Shown piece by piece: positions 37,392 to 45,914 of a DNA stretch of 64,000 nt; the stretch's first letter is position 1; every line of letters begins with the position of its first letter. The notes below the pieces were generated by a model. The model made no database searches, was not told where the DNA came from, and saw only the letters and a list, made by a program, of their open reading frames with translations. This DNA comes from Kangiellaceae bacterium (GTDB taxonomy: Bacteria; Pseudomonadota; Gammaproteobacteria; Enterobacterales; Kangiellaceae). The stretch is from positions 21,990 through 85,989 of the forward strand of contig JAHRVB010000228.1 in the NCBI GenBank assembly GCA_019090895.1, in the 5' to 3' direction. The position numbers and the translations under genes are program-made.

Positions 37392-38336
37392 ATGAGCATT
37401 GAACAAAATAAACTTAAGAATATAATTGAAGCAGCATTGATGGCGGTTGCAAAACCCATGACTATTGAGCAACTGATGCAATTATTTGGCGATGAATATC
37501 GGCCATCGTCAAACGAAATAAAAGATGCGCTTGCCATTTTAGTCAATGAATCAGAAACACGTGGAGTTGAGTTAAAAGAAGTCGCCAGTGGCTTTCGATA
37601 TCAAGCCAAACAAGAATATTCAGAATGGCTGAGCAGGCTTTGGGAAGAAAGACCAGCAAAATACTCTCGAGCCGCACTAGAAACTCTAGCGCTAATCGCC
37701 TATAGACAACCTGTCACTCGAGCTGAAATTGAAGATGTGAGAGGGGTTGGCGTGAGCAGCAGTATCGTTAAAACAATGATAGAGAGAGAATGGATTCGAG
37801 TTGTTGGTCATCGAGACGTACCTGGTAGACCAGCTCTTTACGCGACCACTAAACAGTTTCTAGATTATTTTAATATGAAGAGTTTAGATGAACTGCCGAC
37901 CCTTGCTGAAATTAAAGACCTAGAAGATCTTAACCCAGAACTTGATTTGCCCAATCCCGATGAAGAGCGAGAAACTCGAGGAGGCAAAGACAAAGCTGCT
38001 CCTTCGAACGAAGAGAATTCAGAAGTTTCAGATTCAACTGAATTGGAGTCCACAGAACTAGATCTAAACAGAGCTTCGAATGAAGCAATATCTTTGGAAG
38101 ACGGTGACGTTGCTTCAGGTATTGCGCCTCAAAGTTTTCAAGAGACAGATGAGCATCTGCAGACGAGTGCTTTTGGACAAACAGACGAATCACTTGAAGT
38201 AGAAGAGGTTGATGTAACAGATTCAAACCAAGAACAGGACGAGCTTAGTGATATTCATACTGAGTCAAACTCAGATAGTTTTTACGCTGAGCATACAGAA
38301 GAAGGCGACGGGTCACTTGAACAAAGTGAAGACTAA
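37392..38336 (+). CDS. scpB: Segregation and condensation protein B (ScpB)
   Basis: 314 residues. The two winged-helix domains cover about 1-165. The ScpB-type blocks include LKEVASGFRYQ, the LALIAYRQPVTRAEIEDVRGVGVSSSIVKTMIEREWI signature, and GRPALYATTKQFLDYFNM. The remaining 150 residues are a very acidic tail with many Glu, Asp and Ser. It binds ScpA within the Smc-ScpAB complex. It sits between scpA and rluB, 26 bases before the latter, as is common. Confidence 0.93.
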   Translation: MSIEQNKLKNIIEAALMAVAKPMTIEQLMQLFGDEYRPSSNEIKDALAILVNESETRGVELKEVASGFRYQAKQEYSEWLSRLWEERPAKYSRAALETLALIAYRQPVTRAEIEDVRGVGVSSSIVKTMIEREWIRVVGHRDVPGRPALYATTKQFLDYFNMKSLDELPTLAEIKDLEDLNPELDLPNPDEERETRGGKDKAAPSNEENSEVSDSTELESTELDLNRASNEAISLEDGDVASGIAPQSFQETDEHLQTSAFGQTDESLEVEEVDVTDSNQEQDELSDIHTESNSDSFYAEHTEEGDGSLEQSED

Positions 38337-38362
38337 TCGCAAATTTAAATTAGAGCAATGTT

Positions 38363-39187
38363 ATGCAAGATGAAAAATTACAGAAGATAATGGCAAATGC
38401 GGGTGTGGCCTCTCGTAGGGAATCTGAAAAATGGATTCAAGCGGGTCGTGTTAGCGTTAATGGAAAGATCTCAGAAATTGGTGACCGAGCCTTGCTGACA
38501 GATAAAATAAGAGTCGATGGTAAGATTCTTCGCGTCACTAAACCAGAAGATTTCCAACGAAAAATGATTGCCTATCATAAACCGGAAGGTGAAATTTCGA
38601 CCAGAAAAGATCCTGAAGGGCGACCAACAATCTTTGATAGTCTTCCTACAGTACGTAATTCACGATGGTTGAGTGTTGGGCGGTTAGATTTTAATACCAG
38701 TGGTTTGATTTTTTTTACAAACGATGGGAATTTGGCTAATAAATTGATGCATCCGTCTCTAGAAATTGTAAGAAAGTATGCAGTAAGAGTACGGGGGCAG
38801 GTGACTGATGATATATTAAAGCAGCTGCAATCAAATGTTGACTTAGGTGACGGTGATGCTAACTTTGATACTATTGAGGATGGCGGCGGCGAAGGCGCAA
38901 ATCATTGGTATCACGTGACCCTTAAAGAGGGGCGTAATCGAGAAGTTAGGCGGTTATGGGAAGCTTTCGATATCCAAGTATCACGTTTGCACAGAATAAA
39001 ATATGGTCCTTTTGAATTGCCTCGAGCTATCAAAAGAGGACGCTATAGAGAATTAACTCCGGAAGAATTAGTTGAGTTTGAAAAATTAGCTGGCTTACAA
39101 AGCACCAAGGTAAAAGTGGTTCGTCAGATTAAAAGTAAACAACGTCAAAATAAAAGACTTAAAGCGAGAAAAGTATTTAAGAAATGA
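38363..39187 (+). CDS. rluB: 23S rRNA pseudouridine synthase RluB
   Basis: 274 residues. An S4 RNA-binding domain (about 3-50: KLQKIMANAGVASRRESEKWIQAGRVSVNG) precedes the RsuA/RluB catalytic domain. The catalytic Asp109 is in GRLDFNTSGLIFFTNDG. The C-terminus is basic (KVKVVRQIKSKQRQNKRLKARK) and probably binds rRNA. RluB makes pseudouridine 2605 in 23S rRNA. RluB rather than RluE/RluF is favoured by the scpB neighbour. The stop overlaps the start of the next gene by four bases (ATGA). Confidence 0.93.
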   Translation: MQDEKLQKIMANAGVASRRESEKWIQAGRVSVNGKISEIGDRALLTDKIRVDGKILRVTKPEDFQRKMIAYHKPEGEISTRKDPEGRPTIFDSLPTVRNSRWLSVGRLDFNTSGLIFFTNDGNLANKLMHPSLEIVRKYAVRVRGQVTDDILKQLQSNVDLGDGDANFDTIEDGGGEGANHWYHVTLKEGRNREVRRLWEAFDIQVSRLHRIKYGPFELPRAIKRGRYRELTPEELVEFEKLAGLQSTKVKVVRQIKSKQRQNKRLKARKVFKK

Positions 39188-39762
39188 TCAAACTATTCAG
39201 TAAAAAATCACTCCTCGCGATATTGGTTTCCTGTGCTCTTACTGGCTGTGGTGATTATCCGGATTATAGTTATTCCCAATCCGATAGTTACTGCATGATG
39301 AGTTTCCCTTTCGCCGGAGGAATCATCGGTCGTCAATATATAGGGTATTTCAGAGTAATATCAACACTGCAATACATGGATGCTGATCCGGAAATTCGGG
39401 TTATCGCAACTGGTCCTTCGCATATTGATTTAGAACCGGGTAGTTTTCAACTGCTGGAAATTGGTGATAAGAGTTTTAAACCGGAATATAAATCGAGACA
39501 TTTAGAAGCTGAGTTACAACTCTACGGACCTAGTTTTATCTTCAGTGATGAAGAATCCTTAGAGATATATCAATTTCTGCGAGATGGAGAAAATCTTGAT
39601 ATTTTTGGTAGAATTGAAGTCGGTCATCAGTATGAAACATCGGTGTACAATTTTTTCTTCGGCTCTGCCGATGAGCAATTGAATCACTGTGTGAACCGCT
39701 TATTAAATAAAGATGATTTGAAGGTTCTTGCAGCTAAAAAATTGGAGAACCGCGGCGCATAA
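39184..39762 (+). CDS. Hypothetical lipoprotein
   Basis: 192 residues of unknown function. A lipoprotein signal ends at a Cys in LTGCGDYPDY (about residue 22). The mature part is globular and polar, with a few Cys and aromatic residues and no repeat or known motif that I can see. It is coupled to rluB by an ATGA overlap and ends the trpS-rluB cluster, but no role in translation or segregation follows from that. It would be exported and attached to the outer or inner membrane; Asp2-type sorting (GD after Cys is not a strict inner-membrane signal) leaves this open. Confidence 0.75.
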   Translation: MIKLFSKKSLLAILVSCALTGCGDYPDYSYSQSDSYCMMSFPFAGGIIGRQYIGYFRVISTLQYMDADPEIRVIATGPSHIDLEPGSFQLLEIGDKSFKPEYKSRHLEAELQLYGPSFIFSDEESLEIYQFLRDGENLDIFGRIEVGHQYETSVYNFFFGSADEQLNHCVNRLLNKDDLKVLAAKKLENRGA

Positions 39763-39763
39763 G

Positions 39764-39783
39764 CTTAGTGGAATGACACTAAG
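39764..39783. terminator. Compact hairpin between convergent genes
   Basis: CTTAGTG (39764-39770) and CACTAAG (39777-39783) pair perfectly around a six-base loop, and the right arm contains the stop of the pterin-synthase-like gene. No T-run follows on either strand, so a bidirectional terminator role is uncertain. Confidence 0.4.
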
Positions 39784-40630
39784 ACGTCATTATAGCGCCC
39801 TTGTCGACCCCCTCGTAAGCTTTGACTCGGTAGCTGCTGTTAGAATTATTCAACTTTAAATTGTTGGCTAGGTAACTCGCAATTAATTCAACGGTAGTAT
39901 CGGACTCAATTAGAAAACACTTCGATTTTGGGATCATCAACTGAAAAAGCCCCTGGTTTGCATGGTACTCAAAAATCCAGCACTCTTGGTTTGAAAAAAT
40001 TACTTCCTCTTTAATATCCTCATTAGTTGCTAGATAGATATCTTTCCACTCTGTCGCTATTTGTTCTGAACACTGAGTGGAAAATTCACCATCTTTCCAT
40101 ACTTCAATCTTTGAGCGATGCCCGTGTGCAATTCTTTGGCAGTCACCAAAGTGTTTTTTTAATCCATGGGCGTAATGATAAAACGCGCCTTTGATGGCTT
40201 CTGGACGGAGTGAAAGTTTTAGGCCCGTTACATTATCAGGCAATATTTCAGCAATTTTTTGATGGATGCTAACCGCGATTGCTGCCGGAGTGACTTCATT
40301 TGCATCCACAAAATAAACGGCTTGTTGTGGGCTAATATGCTTGTAGTAGTTACCGTCTTCTGATTTCATTAATAGTGTTAGTTGTTGAGGGGTCTGTTCA
40401 ATTTCTAACCCTGGATACTGTCTTGCTACGAGTAACTTGTGATCGACTAGATCATCGACACACGACTTGATTCTTTTCTTTACATACGAAAAGTCGAATA
40501 ACATTCCTTCATCATTGAGCTCTCCTTGTAGTTCAACATCCATTATTAAACTTTCTCCCACAATTCCACGTTGAGAGTGAAAATAAGCGAAATCAATAAC
40601 GGTTAAATTGTCGACAAAAAGCGCTTGCAT
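39779..40630 (-). CDS. Tandem 6-pyruvoyl/6-carboxytetrahydropterin synthase-like protein
   Basis: 283 residues made of two T-fold halves. The first (about 1-70) has GMLFDFSYVKK and VDHKLL, the motif of QueD/PTPS for the second half of its active site. The second (about 145-283) has DCQRIAHGHRSKIEV, with the metal-type HGH at 169-171 and Cys164. The usual QueD spacing is C-x3-HGH; here it is C-x4-HGH. QueD makes 6-carboxytetrahydropterin in queuosine synthesis. This long fused version is known in gammaproteobacteria but its reaction is not established to my knowledge. No other queuosine gene is nearby. Confidence 0.8.
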   Translation of the reverse strand: MQALFVDNLTVIDFAYFHSQRGIVGESLIMDVELQGELNDEGMLFDFSYVKKRIKSCVDDLVDHKLLVARQYPGLEIEQTPQQLTLLMKSEDGNYYKHISPQQAVYFVDANEVTPAAIAVSIHQKIAEILPDNVTGLKLSLRPEAIKGAFYHYAHGLKKHFGDCQRIAHGHRSKIEVWKDGEFSTQCSEQIATEWKDIYLATNEDIKEEVIFSNQECWIFEYHANQGLFQLMIPKSKCFLIESDTTVELIASYLANNLKLNNSNSSYRVKAYEGVDKGAIMTS

Positions 40631-40733
40631 AGTTGATTATTTCTAATAATTTGAAGGGAAAGTCTAATTTTACCATAAGAACCTGTTAAAATTACCTATC
40701 GTTAGCAGTAGAAGTAAAGAAATCAGGATTTTA

Positions 40734-41783
40734 ATGATGAGTAAACAGTTCCAAGTGTATGGTATGGGAAATGCATTAGTCGATTATGAAATCGAAACTG
40801 ACAGAGTAGAACTTATTGAGCTTGGTATTGATAAAGGCTTGATGACTCTGATCGACTCAGAGCGACAACAAGTTTTATTTGATGCCGTTGGTCGTCGTAC
40901 CTATTCGCGTGCGTGTGGCGGTTCGGCCGCTAATACTATTATTGGCGCGCAGACCCTTGGCGCTAATTGCTTTTATTCTTGTAAGGTGGCTAATGATGAA
41001 ACTGGTCTTTTTTACCGAGATGACCTTCTTGCGCACAACGTATGCAGTAACTTAGCGGTAGAAGAGCTGCCCGACGGTTTGACTGGCAAATGTCTGGTTT
41101 TTATTACACCTGATGCCGATCGAACCATGAATACCTTTCTCGGTATAACTAGCGAGCTAGGTTTTTCACAAGTTGATATAGAAGCACTGAGTAATTCAGA
41201 GTATTTATACATAGAAGGTTATCTTGCTGGTTCTGAAACGGCATTAACTGCGGCCGTTGAAACCATGCAGTTAGCGAAAAAAATGAATATCAAAACATCT
41301 TTTTCGTTATCAGATCCCAATATGGTTAAGTTCTGCCGCCAAGGCCTAGAGGCCATTATCGGTGATGGAGTTGATTTATTATTCTGTAATTACGATGAGG
41401 CAACTGAATTCACAAACACCAATAATTTGAACGATGCAATTAAGATATTGAGTTCACAGAGTAAAATTTTGGTAATAACTCTCGGCGCCGACGGGGCAGT
41501 GATTGTATCGGAAAGTAAAAGAATTGATATTCTCGGCAATGCGGTCAATGCAGTAGACACCAATGGCGCAGGTGATTTGTTTGCGGGTAGTTTTCTTTGT
41601 GGCTTAACCAATGGATTAAATTTAAAGCAATGTGGCGAGTTAGCCAGTTTTGCGTCTGCACAGTTAGTCACACAATTTGGACCAAGATTAGTCGAGAAAA
41701 AAATTAAACTAGTACGAGAGTTTGCCGAACAATTAGGCCTGAATTTTTTAAATTCAGTTAAGTTAAGTACTGAGTTGGATTAA
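40734..41783 (+). CDS. PfkB-family carbohydrate kinase, adenosine kinase-like
   Basis: 349 residues, ribokinase/PfkB fold. The N-terminal signature YGMGNALVDYE and the glycine-rich GGSAANTIIGAQTLG match adenosine-kinase-like members. The catalytic motif DTNGAGDLFAGSF lies at 275-287, with Asp281 the base. In gammaproteobacteria this subgroup is annotated adenosine kinase, though inosine-guanosine or other nucleosides are possible. It starts at the first of two ATGs, five bases after AGGA, and precedes sixA by 17 bases. Confidence 0.85.
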   Translation: MMSKQFQVYGMGNALVDYEIETDRVELIELGIDKGLMTLIDSERQQVLFDAVGRRTYSRACGGSAANTIIGAQTLGANCFYSCKVANDETGLFYRDDLLAHNVCSNLAVEELPDGLTGKCLVFITPDADRTMNTFLGITSELGFSQVDIEALSNSEYLYIEGYLAGSETALTAAVETMQLAKKMNIKTSFSLSDPNMVKFCRQGLEAIIGDGVDLLFCNYDEATEFTNTNNLNDAIKILSSQSKILVITLGADGAVIVSESKRIDILGNAVNAVDTNGAGDLFAGSFLCGLTNGLNLKQCGELASFASAQLVTQFGPRLVEKKIKLVREFAEQLGLNFLNSVKLSTELD

Positions 41784-41800
41784 ACGAATGGGAACTTTGG

Positions 41801-42271
41801 ATGTTACGTAATCTCTGGGTGATGCGGCATGGCTTGGCGGAGGACCAGTTCGAAAGTGACTTTTCACGAGAATTGTCAGAGCTGGGAGCAAAACAAGCGA
41901 AGAGTGTCGCAAATCAAATAAAAGATAGCTCATCGCTACAACCTTCGTTTATGTTAGCGAGTCCGTTTGCGCGGACTCAATACACAGCTGAAATCGTTCA
42001 CCAAACACTAGATATTAAAGAACCGTTTCAGTCTGAAGAATCACTCGTACATTTCGCAGACCATCAGTTATTAGGTGAGTTTCTGTTGAGTTCCAGTTAT
42101 CAAGATTTAATAATTATTAGCCACATGCCAATAGTTTCCGATCTTTGTTCATACTTAACCAACGGAGAGACTGTTCTTAACTTTAAAACTGCCCAAGCTG
42201 TTCGAATTCAATTGCCTGTTGAAACCGAGCAACCGTACATTGGAAAAATAGAAGAAATATTTCTACCTTAA
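41801..42271 (+). CDS. sixA: Phosphohistidine phosphatase SixA
   Basis: 156 residues, the small histidine-phosphatase form. RHG sits at 9-11 (His10 nucleophile), with the second active-site His108 in IIISHMPIVSDL and Ser/Arg in LASPFARTQYTAEI. SixA removes phosphate from HPt domains (ArcB in E. coli) or the nitrogen PTS. It lies in a run adenosine-kinase-like, sixA, plsC with short gaps. The target here is not identifiable from context. Confidence 0.9.
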   Translation: MLRNLWVMRHGLAEDQFESDFSRELSELGAKQAKSVANQIKDSSSLQPSFMLASPFARTQYTAEIVHQTLDIKEPFQSEESLVHFADHQLLGEFLLSSSYQDLIIISHMPIVSDLCSYLTNGETVLNFKTAQAVRIQLPVETEQPYIGKIEEIFLP

Positions 42272-42286
42272 TCGAAGTAATAAATA

Positions 42287-43066
42287 GTGAAATCAGAATA
42301 CACAGACGTGCAGTCCGCAAGAATTTCGAATATCGAGAATAGAAGCGTCAAAGTTGGAAGAGTGAAATTCTACTGGATAGCATTTATGACTGGTGCTTTT
42401 ACCTTAATAAGCTGCCTGTTAATTATAGGCCGTTCTATTTTTCATCATTTATCAATGGCCAACGTTGACGGAATTATGAAGTGGTGGGCCAATAATCTAT
42501 TGTCATTGGTTAAAGTGAAGACTCGCGTTGTGGGAACAACTAATTTTCCGGCACCTGGTCGCCGAGTGATAGTGATGTGTAATCACAGCAGTTTATACGA
42601 TGTTCCCGTAGCTATTGCTGCCTTAGATACAAGCTTCCGTTTTGTGGCTAAGAAAGAACTGTTCAACATTCCTATTTTCGGTTCGGCTTTGAGAAGGGGC
42701 CGTTTCCTATCGATAGATCGACAAAATCGCAGTCAGGCGCTAAAAGATCTACAACAGGCCAAGAAACATATGCTTAATGGTATTACACTCTGGATTTCGC
42801 CAGAGGGAACCCGGTCAAAAGACGGTCAATTGAAAGAATTCAAGCGAGGAGGTTTTCATATTGCTATAGAAACAAAAGCGCTGATTGTACCCGTTGTCAT
42901 TAAGGGAATCCATAAAGTTCAAGCCGGTGATGATTTGCAACTTTATTCGAATCAAGAGGTTGAAGTTGAAATTTGTAAACCTGTGGATACGAATGACTAC
43001 AACAGCGAGAATCGTAGAGAATTGATTAATCAAGTTAGGTCTAGAATGCTAGCCGCGATCGGGTAG
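42287..43066 (+). CDS. plsC: 1-acyl-sn-glycerol-3-phosphate acyltransferase
   Basis: 259 residues from a GTG at 42287. A single TM near 28-52 is followed by the acyltransferase domain. The HX4D motif NHSSLYD has His100 and Asp105. The substrate-binding block SPEGTRSKDGQLKEFKRGGFHIA lies near 172. PlsC acylates lysophosphatidate to phosphatidate in the inner membrane. It ends 51 bases before prmB. The identity as PlsC rather than another lysophospholipid acyltransferase is likely but not certain. Confidence 0.9.
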   Translation: MKSEYTDVQSARISNIENRSVKVGRVKFYWIAFMTGAFTLISCLLIIGRSIFHHLSMANVDGIMKWWANNLLSLVKVKTRVVGTTNFPAPGRRVIVMCNHSSLYDVPVAIAALDTSFRFVAKKELFNIPIFGSALRRGRFLSIDRQNRSQALKDLQQAKKHMLNGITLWISPEGTRSKDGQLKEFKRGGFHIAIETKALIVPVVIKGIHKVQAGDDLQLYSNQEVEVEICKPVDTNDYNSENRRELINQVRSRMLAAIG

Positions 43067-43117
43067 TAGTTAAATTATCTATCATACGTAATATTTGAAT
43101 TTAGAAGGTATAGCTAT

Positions 43118-44041
43118 ATGATCAGCGAAGAACTCCTGGTAGAGGCTCGAGAAGAGCTTGTAACGATACAAGATATGATTCGGTGGACTTATTGTCGGTT
43201 TGAAGAAAATGAACTTTGTTATGGACATGGAAATGACAATCCATGGGACGAGTCTGTTAGTTTGATCTTACAAACACTTTCCATGCCTCTCGACACTCCT
43301 GACCTGATCTTACAGTCACGGTTAACTATGACTGAAAAGACATTAATCTGCGAAAGAGTGAGTCGCAGAATTAATAAACACATTCCAATTGCCTATTTGA
43401 CCAACAAAGCGTTATTTTGTGAAAGTGAATACTTCGTCGATCAACGAGTGCTCATTCCAAGGTCACCGATAGGCGAATTAATCCAAAATCACTTTGAACC
43501 TTGGATAGAATATCAATCGGTTGAGAATGTATTGGATCTGTGTACGGGTAGTGGATGTATTGCTATTGCGTGTGGTCAGTATTTCCCAGATGCTATTGTA
43601 GATGGCGGTGATATTTCTACGGACTGTATTGAAGTAGCGGAAATCAACAGAGATAGATTGCAACAAGACAATGTCGCTTTTTATCAGTCCGATTTGTTTG
43701 ATAATATACCTGCAAAAAAATATGACATCATAGTTTCTAATCCGCCGTATGTCGATGCGGAAGATTTCGATGAAATTCCTGCTGAATATTTAGCAGAACC
43801 TAAACTTGGTTTAACTTCAGGTAATGACGGTTTGGAATTGACTAGAAAAATACTTAAACAAGCTGATGAGTATTTAGCGGAAGAAGGCATTCTAGTGATA
43901 GAAGTTGGCAATAGTGCACAATCACTAGAAGAGATTTATCCAGATATAGAGTTCACTTGGTTAGAATTCGAAAGAGGTGGTTTAGGTGTGTTTTTACTTA
44001 CAAAAGCACAGCTTAACGGGGCATTAAAGATTCAAAGTTAA
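43118..44041 (+). CDS. prmB: Ribosomal protein L3 glutamine methyltransferase PrmB
   Basis: 307 residues. The N-terminal helical domain (about 1-85) has VTIQDMIRWTYCRFEENELCYGHGNDNPWDES, the PrmB signature. The SAM domain starts at VLDLCTGSGCIAI and carries NPPY at 208-211, which binds the glutamine. PrmB methylates Gln150 of ribosomal protein L3. PrmB usually precedes aroC; here the next gene is on the other strand. It starts at an ATG with AAGGTATAGCT upstream. Confidence 0.94.
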   Translation: MISEELLVEAREELVTIQDMIRWTYCRFEENELCYGHGNDNPWDESVSLILQTLSMPLDTPDLILQSRLTMTEKTLICERVSRRINKHIPIAYLTNKALFCESEYFVDQRVLIPRSPIGELIQNHFEPWIEYQSVENVLDLCTGSGCIAIACGQYFPDAIVDGGDISTDCIEVAEINRDRLQQDNVAFYQSDLFDNIPAKKYDIIVSNPPYVDAEDFDEIPAEYLAEPKLGLTSGNDGLELTRKILKQADEYLAEEGILVIEVGNSAQSLEEIYPDIEFTWLEFERGGLGVFLLTKAQLNGALKIQS

Positions 44042-44126
44042 TTAGTAATAGTCAAAAACTAAGAGCCATCCTGTTCAGTATTGATAGGCCAAATAATATT
44101 TTGTAAGTTGGGAATAAGATACTATT

Positions 44127-45512
44127 CTAATTGGAAGTATAAATTCTTATCCAATTCCCTTCACTTACAAAAACTAATTCTCCGTTGGGTCCAAATGTGA
44201 CCCCTTCGTATTGTGGTGCACCCGATAAAACTAAAGTAGAAATCACAGAGCCTGTTTCTGGTTCGACCTGAATTGCCCTACTAGACTCTTGACTGACTAT
44301 GATGACGTGACCTGTACGATCATCGTAAACCATTCCGGCAAGGTCGTTGACGATTTGCTCAAATGTTTGATCAGCATCGAAAGGTTCTACAACCGTTAAA
44401 TTGCTCTCGAAGTCATAAAGGGAGTTAGAATCTTCAGGTATATCAAAGTATGCAAATCTCATGTTTGTACCACCTGTTCCTTCTTGACAAGCAAATACCC
44501 TCGCAGGTGTCGTTGATGTTGCTTTGCGAACTGCTATTCCTTCTATCCCCTTGTTCGAACCTCCTGGAGATAATATCCTGTATTGTTGAGATTGGGGAAC
44601 TGATCCATTGACACCATTAGTAAACTCATCAACTAATATTTTTGAGGCGATATTGTTTTCTGACACTATCATCACATCGTCTTGTCCTACATAGGCAAGT
44701 CCCTCGGTATCAGCCGATATGTTATTAACTTGGAACTCGCCAACGTATGAAAAATTTTCATCGTATCGGTATATTGTAGCGGCATTATTTCGAACGACTA
44801 AGTACTGTTGTAACCCATGATGCCAGGTAATACCTGATGCGTTATTAGGGATTTCTCCCAATTGGAAAGCATCGTTTTGGGCTGTATAGTTACTGATTAG
44901 AATAGATTGTTGTCCTTCCACAGCAAATATTGCAGAAACTTCTCGCGCTTGGTTCATCGCGACTGAACAGTTTTGATTTCCGTTACATGCGCCTTGCCAG
45001 TGGTCGAGGACCATGCCTGAGTCTGGCAATGCTGTTAAAGAAACAACAGAATTACTAGAATAGCTCTCAGTACAGTCAGATTCACAATCAATTCCATCAG
45101 GTGATGAGGTCACGCGACCATTGCCGCTGATAGTGATTGATAATTCAAATTGAGTTGTAGATTCTTCGATAAAAGTAGCTCTTACGGAACGGTCAGAACT
45201 CATATTTACACTACAGCTTGAACTTCCAGTACAAGCGCCTTCCCAGCGATCGAAAACAAACCCTTCATCAGCAACAGAAGATAGGCTCACTTGGGAGCTA
45301 TTAGGGTAATCGTTGGTACAGTCGTTCCCACAATTAATTCCAGCAGGAGATGAAGTGACTACCCCGGAACCAACTATAGCGACATTAAGAGTGCTGTTGT
45401 TATCTGGTGTTCTGCCACCACCACCACCACCACCACAGCCAACTCCGCTGAGTAATGAGACAACAAAAATTAATGAGGACATACTCTTCCCTGAGACAAA
45501 ATACAACTTCAT
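44127..45512 (-). CDS. Lipoprotein with two InlB-like repeats and an SdiA-regulated (YjiK-like) domain
   Basis: 461 residues. An N-terminal signal leads to a Cys at about residue 26, followed by seven glycines coded by a (GGT)n tract. The lipobox (GVGC) is poor but a lipoprotein is likely. Two tandem beta repeats follow (about 40-115 and 120-195), each with ITSSP-like start, C..C pair, FDRWEGAC and VRATF end; these resemble bacterial Ig-like/InlB_B repeats. The C-terminal half (about 205-460) matches the SdiA-regulated beta-propeller family, with ITWHHGLQQYLVV, DTEGLAYVG and YEGVTFGPNGELVFVSE. The protein should face outward. Its binding partner is unknown. Confidence 0.85.
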   Translation of the reverse strand: MKLYFVSGKSMSSLIFVVSLLSGVGCGGGGGGGRTPDNNSTLNVAIVGSGVVTSSPAGINCGNDCTNDYPNSSQVSLSSVADEGFVFDRWEGACTGSSSCSVNMSSDRSVRATFIEESTTQFELSITISGNGRVTSSPDGIDCESDCTESYSSNSVVSLTALPDSGMVLDHWQGACNGNQNCSVAMNQAREVSAIFAVEGQQSILISNYTAQNDAFQLGEIPNNASGITWHHGLQQYLVVRNNAATIYRYDENFSYVGEFQVNNISADTEGLAYVGQDDVMIVSENNIASKILVDEFTNGVNGSVPQSQQYRILSPGGSNKGIEGIAVRKATSTTPARVFACQEGTGGTNMRFAYFDIPEDSNSLYDFESNLTVVEPFDADQTFEQIVNDLAGMVYDDRTGHVIIVSQESSRAIQVEPETGSVISTLVLSGAPQYEGVTFGPNGELVFVSEGNWIRIYTSN

Positions 45513-45914
45513 ACTTATATTCCTTAATTCGTAAGATGCGTGATTAAGTTAATTATTTTCGCTTAGAAATCAAACGAATCTACCATACTAGACTGTTATT
45601 GAGTAATCTTCTAGGGAATAGTTCCATTCCAAGCGACAGTCTATTGATGTTCTAAGGGAATTAGACTTAAAACTATGTATTGGTGTTACATCCCAGCGAG
45701 AAATCTTTTTTGTTGGGAACTTATTTGAGTGTTAGAATCCATTTTTGGTTACGTAAGCATGATGACTATCGAGCCTCAATAGTAATAAAATAAATCCAAT
45801 AGACTTACTTGTTGGTCAGTATATAACAACACAATCTACAAAAATGTAGAGTATTGGAACTAGTTAAACAACTATCAGTTGACGTTGATTCACCACAAAA
45901 TAATAAATAACTCT
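45513..45914. other. Intergenic region with nested hairpin and a dyad
   Basis: About 400 bases between divergent genes, containing both promoters. TAGACTGT (45589-45596) pairs with ACAGTCTA (45636-45643), and inside it GGAAT (45615-45619) pairs with ATTCC (45626-45630). A second dyad, TCTACA-AAAA-TGTAGA, lies at 45835-45850, before the DUF748 gene. No coding sequence is seen. Confidence 0.5.

Noticed and set aside
45415..45440. (GGT)n tract as a phase-variation switch
   Set aside because: Triplet changes keep the frame, so it cannot switch the gene on and off; it only alters a glycine linker.
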